Assembly: GCA_904066235.2 (NCBI GenBank)
Contig: CAJFCV020000003.1
Coordinates: forward strand, 1,426,001 to 1,490,000
DNA: 64,000 nt
DNA from: Bursaphelenchus xylophilus
Lineage: Eukaryota; Nematoda; Chromadorea; Rhabditida; Aphelenchoididae
Direction: 5' to 3'
Shown here piece after piece: positions 35,093-52,859 of the stretch (position 1 is its first letter; the number at the start of each line of letters is the position of its first letter). The notes under the pieces were generated by a model, which was not told the DNA's origin, did no database searches, and was given only the letters and a program-made list of their open reading frames with translations. A program made the translations under genes and the position numbers.

Positions 35093-36105
35093 TGAAATTC
35101 GAACGGATGTTTTCGAATAGGGGGCGGATGGAGTGCATGTGGACAATCTGTGTCCTTAAAATTTATTGTTTTTTTCAAGTCCAATAAACCAATATTTTCG
35201 TGCGTATATGGCCGGGGACTTATACGTGTCCAGAAAATGTGTCACGATGACACCGATTTAAAATGTGCCAGTGGTATAAACAACGGCTGTATAATACTAG
35301 AAGTTCTTCCTAGAGCGTGTAAAAAAAATCTTGGGCACTGTAAAGGTTCTCGCAGCTGAAAAAATTTAAAAGAATCTGTGTGTGTCCAGAAAATGTGTCA
35401 CGATGACCCCGGCTAAGAATGTGCCAATGGTATAAACGATGGCTGTATATGGGTAGGAGGACCACCTGGAGCAAGTAAAAAATTTTTGGACATTGGCGGA
35501 AAAAATGCAGAAAAGTCCAGAAAATACGTCATTCAAATTGCGCATTACGAAAGCTTCGAGTACAAATTTTCTTGTGTGTGCTCTACGGAGTACTCGTAGC
35601 CATATACAACCGTTGTTTATACCACTGGCCCATTTTAAAGGTGTGATGACAAATTTTTGTGCGTCCAGAAAATGTGTCACGATGACAACCGTTTAAAGTG
35701 CGCCACTGGTGTAAACAACGACTGTAAATGGCTGCCAGTACTCCCTAGGTGCTCAAAATAAATTTAGGTCCAAAACTTTTGCAAATCGCAAGCTGGAGGA
35801 CGGATTTTCTGGATTCTTTTGAATTTTTTCAGCTTCAAGAACCTTTACAGTGCCCAAAATTTTTCTACACGCTCTAGGAAGTGCTTCTAGCATTTTACAG
35901 CGGTTTTTTTATACTACTGCCACATTTTAAATTGGTGTCATCGTGACATATTCTCTGGACCCACAATGATTATAAGTCCCGAGCCATATATGTACGAAAA
36001 TATCGGTTCATTGGACTTGCAAAAACCAAGAATTTTAAGGCCACATGTTGTCCACATGCACCCCATCCGCCCCCTATTCGAAAACATCCGTTCGGATTTC
36101 AACCA
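35093..36105. repeat. Palindrome of about 1 kb with TGTCACGATGAC blocks
   Basis: Left arm 35093-35380 and right arm 35815-36105 are reverse complements (tcgaacggatgttttcgaat / attcgaaaacatccgttcgg). The centre holds further copies of 'cagaaaatgtgtcacgatgac' in direct orientation (about 35390 and 35665), so a smaller module is repeated inside. Confidence 0.8.
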
Positions 36106-38253
36106 TCTTCTATACAAGTATGCATTATTTATAAAAGTCAAGGTTGCAACAAAGATACGGAAAAAACGTCGAACAGTGTGGGAGGTCAAAACACGTTTAT
36201 CGCCGGGCAACAACACACAAAAAGAGCAAAAGCGGAATGATTCCAGAATGGTCGAGCGATCTGTGAGAGATCAAATTTCGTATCGCTTTGAATTGAAAAG
36301 AGCAGTGATCCAAAAAACGACTGCCACAAGTCAAATGTCCATTGATCAAAACGTTTATTTCGGGCGAAACAAATGAGGGTCAGGTGAACTTGAAATGACC
36401 TGAAATTTGAGCGTGGTGTCTTGTGAGTCCGACGGACAGACGGCCAGCCCGGGCCGCCTGGAAGCCCGGCGTGACCAAAAGTGGGTCCGGCCCGTTTTCT
36501 AAATTCTTAAAGCCCCGCCCGATAAGACCCAGGGCACGGCAGTTTGACATCATTTTTAAGCGCCGTCTCCAAGCCGAGAAAATCGCTTTTCAAAGTAGCT
36601 GTACAGGCCCTTTAACAAGGTGGTGTGATACAAGAACTACTAAGCTAAAAGCAAAACCTAACATAAGTAATAACGTCGAGATTTGTAATTTCAATGCAAA
36701 AAAAAACTCAATTTTCCAAATTGGGGCTTTGGTGATTTTTTTATGAGCCGGCCCAGACCAAACTCCAAATCCAGACATGGCTTCTGGGCTTTGGTAAATA
36801 ATTTCGATAACGGGCCGATCCGCAGTGTCCAAGACCCGGTCCGGCAGCAATGTTGACACCTCGGAGTGTCCAAGGCCCGGTCCGGTAGCCATGTCTGCCC
36901 ACAGTGTTGATCAGCTGTGAAATCCGCTGGAAGGTCGGTAACGGTCAGAAGCGCTACGACATCTTGGGTCAGTCAACGACACTATGGATCGCCTCGGTTC
37001 TTTGTTGTATGCATGGGGACGCTAGGAGAAGCTTTAGTTATTAAAAATAATAAGATTGATTGGGCCTAGGGTAGTTTATCGCCTAGTTTGAGGTATTTTC
37101 CATGTACTCACATCAATAACGTCTAGATAAAAGTTACGGATCTTCGTTTCTTGCCGCAAATTTTGGGCTTTTATATGTTTCAATGACTCAGGGTAAAAAA
37201 AACTTATCAATAGCTGAAATTAGAAAAGGGAGCATATTGCAAGTCTTCGTCAAGTTTCCGCCGAGCCTTTGCCGAGCTTCCGCCGACAATCCAGCGGCTT
37301 TGCCAAGCCTCGGAGGCACTTCCTACAACTAGCCTACTAGTCCACATGCTATTGGCAGATTTTTACATTCTCTCCATGGATTTAAAATTTTCCAGAAATT
37401 TTTCATCGTATAAGATGTCGCTTTCATAATTTTTTGGACCGATTTGGCAAAATAGTGATAGAAAACTAGATTTATCAATTTATTCATAAAAATTTGCATA
37501 AATTTCACCTTTCTACAGCCGCACGTCAAGATTTTGCGCTCAAAGGGTTATCTCTCAACACGAAAGTTGGCATTCTGTTTCCGCTTACGGAAGTGTCCAA
37601 AAAATCCGTCTCAATGACAGTTTTTTTGGACGAGGTCAGAGGAAAGGCGAAATATTGCGCAAAATGAAGAGATTTTCTATCTCGAAACTGGCTCATTTGA
37701 TTTTTTTCGTTTTAGGCTCAAAAAATCCGACTTGTTCCAGACTATGTTTCCACGAAACTTCAAATAGGGGCGAGGGAAAATCTTAAAGAAATCCTCGAAA
37801 TTGCAACATTTTTTAGGCGTTGTTAGTTTAGGCTTCAAACAGATAGAAGACGACCGATTTTTTATATGAAATATATATGTTCAGGTTAAGCAGGAGCCCA
37901 GCTTCAAATTTATGTATGCAATAACCCCTTCTACCCCATCTTCATCGTGTAATCAGGCTATCTTTGGAGCAAAAAATTGTCTTTGAGATCAAACAGAATG
38001 CCAAGAATTTTTCATTGCTTGAGCGCTTTTGTTTTATTTTTTCTTGACGTGAGCCGTATTTTACGTTTTTTATGGCTTCCCAGAAATGTTTCATCGTATA
38101 AAATATCCCCGTTCAAATTTCCCGCGCTTTTGGCCCTCATAAAAATTCCTCGCCTTGTGCTTTATTTACGAGGCGGTTTTTTAATTTGGAACGAGAAAAA
38201 CACACGGTTCTCATGCCCGGAGGTGATGCGAAGAGGCGAATAGCAGTTGAATC
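36106..38253. other. Intergenic, upstream of TMEM245 gene
   Basis: 36420-36900 has GC-rich inverted scraps (gggcccg/ggtccgg). 37130-37335 holds a copy of the 'gccgagcctttgccgag' repeat also seen at 51060-51615 and 54740-54955. 37340-38253 is unique and may include the promoter. No exon recognised. Confidence 0.4.
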
Positions 38254-43835
<5,582 letters not shown>

Positions 43836-44678
43836 AATTCTCGTCTGGAAACCCGGTTCATGCTTTTATTTTTTATTTTTTTTTTTTATTTTTTTTTTTG
43901 AGTTTTATTTTTTTTGTGTCATAGTAAAATGTTAGATGAAGTAAATTTTACATGGAATATGTGGTAAAAAAAAATTTGAAAATTTTGAAAAAAATGTTGA
44001 AGCAGCTCAGTTTTGCCGATTTTGGATACAAAATTTAAACTGAATGTTTTGAAAAATGAGATTTTTTCGGTAAATTTAGATTCTGTCTCAAAAAAAAAAA
44101 AATTTTTTTTCAATTTTGTATGCTTTGTTTTTCTGCCAATGACTGGTCGAAAAAAATATTTTTGAAAGATTTTTTTAAAATTTTTCATCAATAAAAAAAT
44201 TTTTTTTCAATTTTTTTTTACTTTTTCTGCTCAAAGAAATATTAAAAAATTTCTTTTTTTTTAATTTTCTTTTTTTAAAATTATAAAAAAAAAATTAACT
44301 CACAATGTGTCAGACACTCAAAAACTTTTTTTCAAATTTTTGAAACGTTTTTTCCACGCTTTCACATGTCTTTCACGTCCGTTTTTCGAACGCTCAAACG
44401 TTCTTCCTTCCAAAAATTTAACGATGAAAATTCAATTTTCAATGGACTCCGCAGAAAAAAAGTAGAAAAAATTCGGAACGCCACAAGGAAGAGGCCGCCG
44501 AACATCCGCGGAATAAACAATTTATTTTGGCGTCAATGGGATATTTGCGGGTTTATTGGGCCTTTTATGGGGGGGGGGATTGGACGACTTGTTTTTGCGG
44601 GATTTATTGTGTGGATACGTCGATGGCGGGGCGATAAAACTTGTTTGGGGGTAAATTTGGGACTAAATTGTATATTTC
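43836..44678. other. 3' flank of TMEM245 gene, AT-rich
   Basis: 43860-44350 is low-complexity A/T. An open frame at 44366-44866 runs into a family A element and is not convincing. Confidence 0.45.
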
Positions 44679-44829
44679 AGTCTGTCGGGAAAATAATGGG
44701 CATCCTGCGGCATCGAAAATGGCATCGCCGCCGAGGAAATAAATCGTGTTGCGGAAAAATCAAATTTCTTTTCGTTTTAGCGACGCGATCGGCAGAGCGA
44801 CATTGTGCTCATTATTTTCCCGACAGACT
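44679..44829. mobile_element. Family A MITE
   Basis: Ends agtctgtcgggaaaataatg and cattattttcccgacagact. Interior has the catcgccgccgaggaaat variant. Confidence 0.8.
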
Positions 44830-44951
44830 GATAGTCCGAACATCACTACATAGAATGATTTTATGACTGTGGGAAAACAAAAACGTAGAATATCTCGACT
44901 CTGCCACACAACTTCGGCAAAACGAATGTCAACGATCGAAAAACGTTTTTA

Positions 44952-45400
44952 CAGGGAAAGTACTCCAAGTGCGACGCTCAGATTTTCTTTAAATTTTGCA
45001 CACACGTCGGGTATGGACTAAATATCAATTCCTGAAAGTTTTACCTCGCGCTTTGCGGGCGCTGCCGAGATATCGAACGATTTTTGCCGCCGAGAGAGCA
45101 CGCTAAACGTGGAGAGCGGTCAGAGAGAAAAGCGCTTTTTGGCCATAACTTTGGCAATCTCGTGCGGAAAAATTCGAGTTTTCGTAGAAACATTACTCTT
45201 TACAGTAGAAGTAGGCATGAAAATTTTCGTGCCGAAATTAGGCAAACAGTCCGAAATTTTGGCCGACTTTCGATCTAAAAATCTCGGTTGTTTCTGCAAA
45301 GCGCGAGCTAAGAATCTTGCATATATCTTAGAAAAAACTATTCTAAATTTTTGCCAAATTTTATCGAAATCTGAGCGTCGCACTCGGGGTACTTCCCCTG
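44952..45400. mobile_element. Family B MITE (449 bp, TTA duplication)
   Basis: Ends CAGGGAAAGTACTCC / GGGGTACTTCCCCTG. TTA at 44949-44951 and 45401-45403. Confidence 0.88.
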
Positions 45401-45403
45401 TTA

Positions 45404-46200
45404 GTTAAAACGAATCTCAAAGGGTCGAAAAACGTGGTTGGTATAGAAAGGTTTGGTTGCAGGGAAGTTCATTTTAGTCTTGAATTTGCCCTTACGCGGC
45501 ACGACAGATTTTGCTGCACCGACAAATTTACCAATCTTATATGGCTCTTTTTCTTACCGAAACGGTTTGAAAATCAAGGCCTTTGGTTTTCACATTCAAA
45601 AAACCCATATTAAATAATCGATATGGACATGAAAATCAATGAACTAGCTCAGAAAAACACGCATAATTTTATGGTAAAAAAACAAGTTGGCTGCCCTAAA
45701 GGTTTTTGCTGCAGGACCCTAAAAATAGCCTTCATTTTTTGTGTCAGCCTGTAAAATAGTCTCCCAAAAAATTCTTTCGTCAACTGTGCTAATCACGACG
45801 GGAAAAAAGTTGGTGACATTCCACATGGTCGCCATGCATATAGCTTCAACTTTGGACAATCTATCAATCGTTTATTGGACTTTTGGCCTTGTACTGTTGC
45901 TCCATAATTCAAAATTTTTTTAGATTTCTGATTAGCCCGGCTGATGTGTCCTCTCAAACTGACAAGATGTCATATTAGCATTACTGTTAGCACTACATCA
46001 TCTGTTAACTCCCCGACGCTTTACTTTTCCCGGCTTTGAATGGGATTATGTAGTCAGCGTATTTTATCGTTTTTTTCGTTTGCGGTCTTCTTTTTTCTCT
46101 CCTGCCAGTTAGCGTTAAGACCTCTCACTAATCAAAATCAAAGCCCCGCCATTCATAAAGAAAGATGCCGGGAGCAAAGCGGGCGGCAACGCTTTTGAGT
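45404..46200. other. Intergenic, no gene seen
   Basis: No repeat family or domain-bearing frame recognised. Confidence 0.35.
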
Positions 46201-46229
46201 CATCAGTTGAGTTCGGACGGACTCCAGGA

Positions 46230-46759
46230 AAAAGTGAGGGTCCGATTTCTACCACAGAGGGTAATGTTTCCACAAAAAATCAATCTTTTCCGCAAGAAAC
46301 TGTCAAAGTCATGGCCAAAAACTGTTTTTTCTCTTTGACCGCTCTCCGCGTAATTTTGCACACACGTCGGTATGAACTGAATATCAATTCCTGAAAGTTT
46401 TAGTTCGCGCTTTGCCGGCGCTGCCGAGATATCGAACGATTTTTGCCGCCGAGAGAGCACGCTAAACGCGGAGAGCGGTCAGAGAGAAAAGCGCCTTTTG
46501 GCCATAACTTTGGCAGTTTCGTGCGGAAAAATTTGATTTTTTGTAGAAAAATTATTTTTTACGGTAGAAATGGGCATGAAACTTTTCGTGCCGAAATTCG
46601 GCAAAAAGTCCTAAATTTTGGCCGACTTTCGATCTAAAAATCTCGGGTTTTTCTGCAAAGCGCGAGCTAGAATTCTCGCATATATCTTAGAAAAAATTAT
46701 TCTAAATTTGTGCCAAGTTTCATCAAAATCTGAGCGTCGCACTTGGGGTACTTCCCTTG
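46230..46759. mobile_element. Rearranged family B copy
   Basis: 46352-46759 is a 5'-truncated family B element with an intact right end (cttcccttg then TTA). 46230-46351 is an inverted piece of the same family fused to it. Confidence 0.7.
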
Positions 46760-46847
46760 TTAGACAGAACCTAGAATAGGGACCCTGAATCCAAGTGCAG
46801 TCCGTAAAATTATCGTCCGCTCAACTATTCCAAAATGACTCATAAAG

Positions 46848-47227
46848 TCAGTGGGTGTTCGAGTTCAACTCTTCTCTGCAACTTCTGCGCACCTCGTCCA
46901 TATTAAAGTGGCGATGCCGCATAAAAGGCGAATAATTCCCTGGGCCAATTTCCCATCCCCCCGGGTGACCATGGAGAATGTTTCTGCTCTCTATTAGCGG
47001 CGAATTCATAAAACCAAATTGGGTTTGGAAATCTGGTCCGCTGTAAAAAACAATATGAATAGACGGATTGATGGCGCAGACGTTTACATAAAACATTTTG
47101 AGGTTGTTCATGAAGAGGATTGACATGAGATTCATGTCAATTTCGAGGGATTTGTCTGTTTTATCGTATGCGTTGTGATGAATATTATATTTTTTGTGGA
47201 AGTTGGGCGTGGGAATCGGTCAAAGTT
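46848..47227 (-). CDS. Hypothetical open frame, doubtful
   Basis: An uninterrupted minus-strand frame of about 126 codons ends at TGA 46848. The first Met gives 95 aa (from 47135). The composition looks protein-like (NPSIHIVFYSGPDF, HGHPGGWEIGPGNY), unlike the Lys/Phe-rich noise around it. No domain is recognised and no splice partners were found. It could be an exon, a transposon relic or chance. Confidence 0.25.
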
Positions 47228-47484
47228 CAGAGTTTTTTATAGCTACCTCAGCGGGGAGGTGGTCTGATGTTGGGGGGTAAGATTTTGATGAAATTTAGGG
47301 CAATTTTTGTTTCATCTTTCTTCTGTGAAATATATACTTAAGATTTTCATTTTGCCTGTTGCAGAAACAACCGAGATTTTTCAGAAAGTCGAACAGATTT
47401 TAATGAAACTAAAGTCATGAATTTAGCCAAAATTTTTTTTTATTTATAATGGGCCTACGGTAATGCGCAATACTTGGCTGACTC

Positions 47485-47524
47485 CCATGGCCTTTGAGAG
47501 TCTGATGACTCTCAAAGGCCATGG
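47485..47524. repeat. 17-bp perfect hairpin with 6-base loop
   Basis: ccatggcctttgagagt, loop ctgatg, then actctcaaaggccatgg. No T run follows. Confidence 0.75.
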
Positions 47525-48690
47525 CAAGTTTGTGCTGCGAGAGGAGGTGGGCATAATAGCTCAGATAGAAATATTAATAATCAGATTGTCAAATAAAATT
47601 GTTTTTGCAACAATGCTTGATAACTATCTGAGGTAAAACACAGAAAATTTCACCTAAGAAATCGGAAAAATGACCAAGTTTTCAAAATCATTCCAAAAAT
47701 TTTCAAAGTTTTAGCGGTTTCGGCTTGAAAATAATTTTGCAAAACTTTGGGAAGGCAGGGAACGGTCAATTTAAGCTAGATTTTTTTTGAAATTCAGTCG
47801 GTTGAAAATGACTGAGTCTCAGCTACAGAAAAATCTAAATTTTAGAAAAATCGGCGGAGTCTCCGCGGAGAAATTCTAAGAAACAACTTGTCAGTTTCGA
47901 GTGGCCCACCCTGTACATTCCGTGTACGCTCTCTGCTGCAAACACCGTTAAATATACCGGCAGCGTCTGCAAAGCGCGAGCAAAAAAATTTTGGAACTAA
48001 TTGTAGTCCTTGTCTGACCAAGACTTAACGAGGATTTGAGCATAGCAAATGAGACCCTTTTCATGTAGTCTGGGATAAAAAGCAAGGATTTTTAGGCATT
48101 GTTGTGTAGCCCAGGTAACTCAAACAATTCAAAACTTCGCTTATCCTGTTGTTTTGACGACATTTTAAAATACGAACCTACGCTAAAAACATTTGTTTTT
48201 TTCAATTTTTCAAAGGCACTTTTCCGATCCAGCCCAAAATTAGGGTGTATACGATTACAAAATTACCCCTTCTCCTGGTGAAGCAAGAAAAAAGCCGGAA
48301 TGTCTAGTGCACGACCGAAAAAGGAGCCTTCGAATCCGTGCATTTTACCTAGAAGGAGTAATTTTAAAGCGGGCTGTAATCGTGTGCCCTTTTACTCCAA
48401 CGCTCACATCTGCTGTCTGGCGCTGTGAAATCTGGCCTCTCGGTTGTTTGTTGTTCTATAGATATAAAACGCGCCGGTTTTTCGCCTTTTCCTAATTAAT
48501 CTTGATGATTCAAATTTTGCACACATGTCCTGCATTGGCCACAAATCAATCCCTGAAAATTTTAGCTTGCGCTTTGCAGGGAGAGCCAAGTTGAGTCAGG
48601 AAGTAGCCAGTACAAAAACATATGCTTATACGACGCTCAGATTTTGAGGAAACTTGGCCCAAATTTAGAATATTTTTTTCTGACAAGAAA
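47525..48690. other. Intergenic, no gene seen
   Basis: Contains family B scraps (47930-47990, 48520-48600), nothing else recognised. Confidence 0.35.
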
Positions 48691-48761
48691 GGAACTTCTA
48701 TGGGTATGGAGTTGTAGGGTATTATGTAAAGAAACAGAAATAGACTGATTCAAAATCCCAG

Positions 48762-49190
48762 CCTTGAAGTGATAAGGGATTAGGAAGGCCTATAATTTTG
48801 AGATCGAAAATTTGAATTTTCGAATTTCCCGCCAATTGTGGCATTGTGTTTTAGGGGTGTTACAGTGTCCTTAAGGCTTTAATAAGCTAGAAATAGGTGT
48901 TTTGGGGCTTGATAGGACCTTATTGGATGCAATCTCACCATTATTTAAATATTATCCGTAAAAAATTTTGAGATTTTTTTTAATTTTTTTGTCATAAAAT
49001 TTCAAAAATTTGGCGAGGAAGGTACTTCTATGGCGTATGGAGTTAGAGGTCGAGATATGTTATCAAAAAATCGCAAAATTTCTCTGATTCAAAATACGTA
49101 AAAATGAGCCGCCCAATTTTGGTCTGTAAGGGCGAAACCCCCCTCAGAACTTTTCTTGCAACACCACGAAAACGGCCCTTTTTTTGGTCA
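48762..49190. repeat. Family D repeat
   Basis: Second long copy of the repeat in TMEM245 intron 12, with its 3' part in inverted arrangement. Confidence 0.6.
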
Positions 49191-49329
49191 GGTTTCACCA
49201 AATCAAAAGTTGGGGCTAAGGTAGTACAGCCCCCCAGTCCACTTTAGCCCCCCATGACCCAGTACAACCCCCCTCGTCCATTCTGAACCCCAAAATTTAT
49301 TTCAAAGAATCAATCCAAGTTATATGGTC

Positions 49330-49450
49330 CAGCACAAGCCCCCTACGTTTTAGATGGAGCCCCCTTACGTTGTAGATCAAGCCCCCTACGTTTTACATAA
49401 AGCCCCCTACGTTTTAGGTCAAGCCCCCTACGTCTTAGGTCAAACTCCCA
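49330..49450. repeat. Minisatellite, about 21-22 bp unit
   Basis: Five copies of AGCCCCCTACGTTTTAGRTCA-like sequence in tandem, with looser CCCCC-rich sequence on both sides (49210-49560). Confidence 0.8.
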
Positions 49451-49639
49451 CTTACATTTTTTGTATTATTCTAATTTGTTCATTATGTGGGGTGTGAAAC
49501 GGGCAAAACAGTGGGGGTTTGAACTACCTTTCGTGGGGGGCTCAACTACCGAAGCCCCCAAAAGTTTTTTTTGCGCTAAAAATAACCCTGGCATCATGAC
49601 AAGCCTTAATATATTAAATTTGATTAATACTACACAGTA

Positions 49640-49806
49640 GTTTCAAAGTAAAAAAGCGCCATTTGTGTGGTGGTGCGAGGAAAGTTCTGATGGGCTTTTG
49701 GCCCTTACAAACCAAAATTGGGCAGCTACATATTCTGAACCAGAAAAACATTGCGTTCTTTTGATATGTTTCGACCTGTAACTGCATGCCCCACAGAAGT
49801 ACACTC
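49640..49806. repeat. Family D repeat, partial
   Basis: Contains ggaaagttctgatgggc, gggcagcta and tgatatgtttcgacctgtaa, as in the other copies. Confidence 0.6.
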
Positions 49807-50740
49807 CTTGTTACAAAATTTAAGGGGGGGGGCTGAGCCTGCTTTTCATCGGGCCTAGCGTGCGCAAAAATCATACATGACTTTCAGGCCAAAGCCCGGC
49901 CCACGAGACACGTCTGATCTCGCCTTGTCGCAGCCGCAAACCAAATCTCAAACTAGTCGTCGCGAAGCGATGATGAGCAATTTCGAGACGCAACAAATCC
50001 ACTTTATTTTCCCGACAAACCGATAAAACAATATAGTCGTCGATTTCAAGGCCCCAATAAAAGATTTTTTGGACAAATCAACGTGCACAGCGCGCAACCC
50101 TTCATACTCCATGGAGGTACTTTTCTTGTCAAAAGTGTCCCCAACCCTGCCGTTTTTTTGGCCCATTTCGCTGGGATTTTGAATCAGCCTATTTCTGTTT
50201 CATTACATTATGCCTGCAACTCCATAACCCATAGAAATACTTTCCTTGTCAGAAAAAAATATTCTAAATTTGCGCCAATTTTCCACAAAATCTGAGCGTT
50301 TCATAAGCATATGTATATTTGTACTAGCTATTTCCGGACTCATCGACACAAATATAAATATAGTCTGTATTTTGCGCCTACAATTCTAATCTTTTCGTTA
50401 ATACAATTGCATTTTACATTCCTTCGAACATATGTATTATCCGCTCCGGTTGGTGTCGGCTACGTTGGCGGGCGTGTGTTCTCGAAATACGCAATCCGAG
50501 CGCGGCTATAATTACACTCTGATGTCTTGCCACTTTCTAATCCGTTTTAAAAATACCCTCGGTTTGGGTGGGTTGAATGGAGGAGGTAATTTCGGAGGGA
50601 TCACATCGGAAAAGAATTTTGAAATTTGAATACGCACTTTAATTAGAGCATAGTTTGTTGTAGCGGGATGGAAAAAGTGTAAGAGAGAGATGAGAGAAAT
50701 TGGAGGTCAGAAAAAACGTTTTTGGGACCTTACGAGGAGT
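49807..50740. other. Intergenic, no gene seen
   Basis: Unique sequence with a solo family A right end at about 50005-50025. Confidence 0.35.
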
Positions 50741-50744
50741 TCCT

Positions 50745-51015
50745 ATTGCAGTGGCGGACCGGATTCAGTGGCAAAAAACGCGTCATTTTGCATCCGGGAA
50801 TCATCGAAAGGGCGCTACTACAGGGCGTCCAGAAAAATTCCGCGGAAAGTTTTTGTCAATTTCTCGGCGCTCATGCAAGATATCCAAAAAATTCTTGTTG
50901 CACTAGGAAGAAGAAAATTAGCGGATTTTTGTCGAAAAAATTTTCTTTCTATGGGAACGTGGAACGGACTGTAGTCGGCGGCGGCTTTGGATCGCTTTTT
51001 TGGTCATCACACAAA
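50745..51015. repeat. Family C scrap joined to a foldback unit
   Basis: 50745-50800 matches family C (gcggaccggattcagtggca). 50815-51015 matches the arm of the palindrome at 55028-55437 (attccgcggaaagtttttgt). Confidence 0.6.
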
Positions 51016-51059
51016 TCTTAAACGCTTTTTTATGATGCTGAAACTACCGGGAAATTTCC

Positions 51060-51615
51060 GGGTAAGCGACAGCACAGCTCAACAATAATATGGATCGCAT
51101 TGGTTCGTTTTTATACATAGGGGAAGTTAGAGGAAGGCTTAGTTAGTAGAAATAATAAAATTGAGTCCTAGTATAGCTCATCACATATTTTGAGGTACTT
51201 TACATGTACTCACATTAATAGTATCTAGGTAGAAGCTACGGATCTTCGTTTTTTGCCGCAAATTTTGGTCTGTTATATGCTACAATAATTGAGGGTAAAG
51301 AAGACTAACCTTAGTGATAGCTAAAATTAGAAAAAAAAGGCCATATTGAAAGTCTTTGCAAGCCTCCGCCGAACCTTTGCCGAGCGTCCGCCGACCATCG
51401 AACGGCTCTGACGGGCCTCGTAGGCACTTTCTACAGCTTTTTTTATGTTACAGTAACTCAGGGTAAAGAAATGTAACGTTGGTAATTTAATAGCTAAAAT
51501 TAGAAAAAGTGGAATATATTGCAAGCCTTCGTCAAGTCTCCGCCGAACCTTTGCCGAGCGTTCGCCGACCATCTAACGGCTTTGCCAGGTCTCGTAAACA
51601 TTTCCCACAACCTTT
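51060..51615. repeat. 'GCCGAGCCTTTGCCGAG' repeat, two copies
   Basis: Two head-to-tail copies share cagtaactcagggtaaaga-like and cgccgaacctttgccgagcg blocks. Relatives lie at 37130-37335 and 54740-54955. Confidence 0.65.
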
Positions 51616-52627
51616 TTTTTTGAATATCCGCCTGCCCTACACCCCATATACATCGATTCTTATACGATAAAACCTGTCCGGAACCGAAGTCTACTAACGT
51701 CTTACGGTACCGTGCACATCTTTGATTTCTCATTTCTTACAAGACGTTTATTTTTGACCTTTCTTTGTTCAAAAATCCGATTTTTTTGATTTCTTGCCCT
51801 TTTTGGAAATAATTTAAAATTCCCGGGACGCTCAAAACAACAACGAGTTTACATAGTTCGTATGTATTTGTCTGATGGCCCCAAAAAAGTGCCAAAAAAG
51901 TATGTTCCCCGTTTCGATAATTGCCATACTTTAAACAATGCCAAGTGCAAATTTCTCGGCACTTGCGAGGAGCAATTTAGCGGCCACTCAAAATTGTTTG
52001 GCACCATCTTCAAACCATTGCGCAAACGTGGGGAACAATTGTTTCAATTTTTGAGAAACATTGGGCAACGTCGTGAACTGGGGAAAAGACTATTGGGAAA
52101 AAGAATCTTTTTTTTGTTTTTTGGATAACCAGCACTATGAGATAAGTCAAAACGGTTCGGTGACTGGATTGGCACTTTGCCAAAAAAAGACTCGAATAAA
52201 CTTTTTGTCGGGGGAGAAATGGAGTATTTTTGGGGCGAGAGAGTACGTTTTACGGGTATTTTCTCTGTCTTCTCTGTGAGATCAAGACAAAATGTAAAAA
52301 AAACCGATAGCGAAGACTCTATTCCGGCCATCGGATTCCTCAGTTTGACATACGTTGTCCTCGGCGAAGAATAGAAAAAGCTTTATCAAAAATTTCTTTG
52401 GTCCTCCCTTACCATCCCTCACGCCCATGACCACGACTTGTCTGTTATACTTTGTGCAATTTCTTTGATGATTGACTGTTTTTTTGCCATGATACGGTAG
52501 GTGTTTAGCGGAGGGAAACAGTTGACCCAACGGGCCAGGGAGAGAGACACTTGACACAAAATTTTTTTTTTGGATTTTTTGTAGAAGAAAATAAATTGGC
52601 GTGCCCATGGGTTTGCAGTGATGCTTA
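51616..52627. other. Intergenic, no gene seen
   Basis: 52140-52270 (ccaaaaaaagactcgaataa…gcgagagagtacg) recurs inverted at about 53575-53690. No gene recognised. Confidence 0.4.
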
Positions 52628-52859
52628 CAGTGGCAGCATTTTGCATCCGGGAAGTATCAAAAAATGTAGCAAAATACCTCCCTTTCTAAACGACAAAAAA
52701 AAAAGCTCCGACTTCAAAACTACGCCCGCTCTTTTTGTGACGGAAATGACGCGCCCTTCAAAGCGAGGTTTTTTTAGTTGTAGAGGGACGCATTTTGCCA
52801 CATTTTTTAATACTTCCCGGATGCAAAATGGGAAGTCTTTTGCCACTGGATCAGGTCTG
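52628..52859. mobile_element. Family C MITE copy 4 (TA duplication)
   Basis: CAGTGGCAGCATTTTGCATC … GGATCAGGTCTG between TA dinucleotides. The left end is shortened. Confidence 0.7.

Noticed and set aside
35150..35696. Open frames with a repeated NNGCI/CHDDTD-like motif
   Set aside because: They follow the internal duplication of the 35093-36105 palindrome and have no splice or start context.
44366..44866. 166-codon frame after TMEM245
   Set aside because: Its second half is a family A MITE, and its first half is basic low-complexity without homologous features.
49330..49450. CRISPR-like direct repeats
   Set aside because: A 21-bp head-to-tail minisatellite without spacers.
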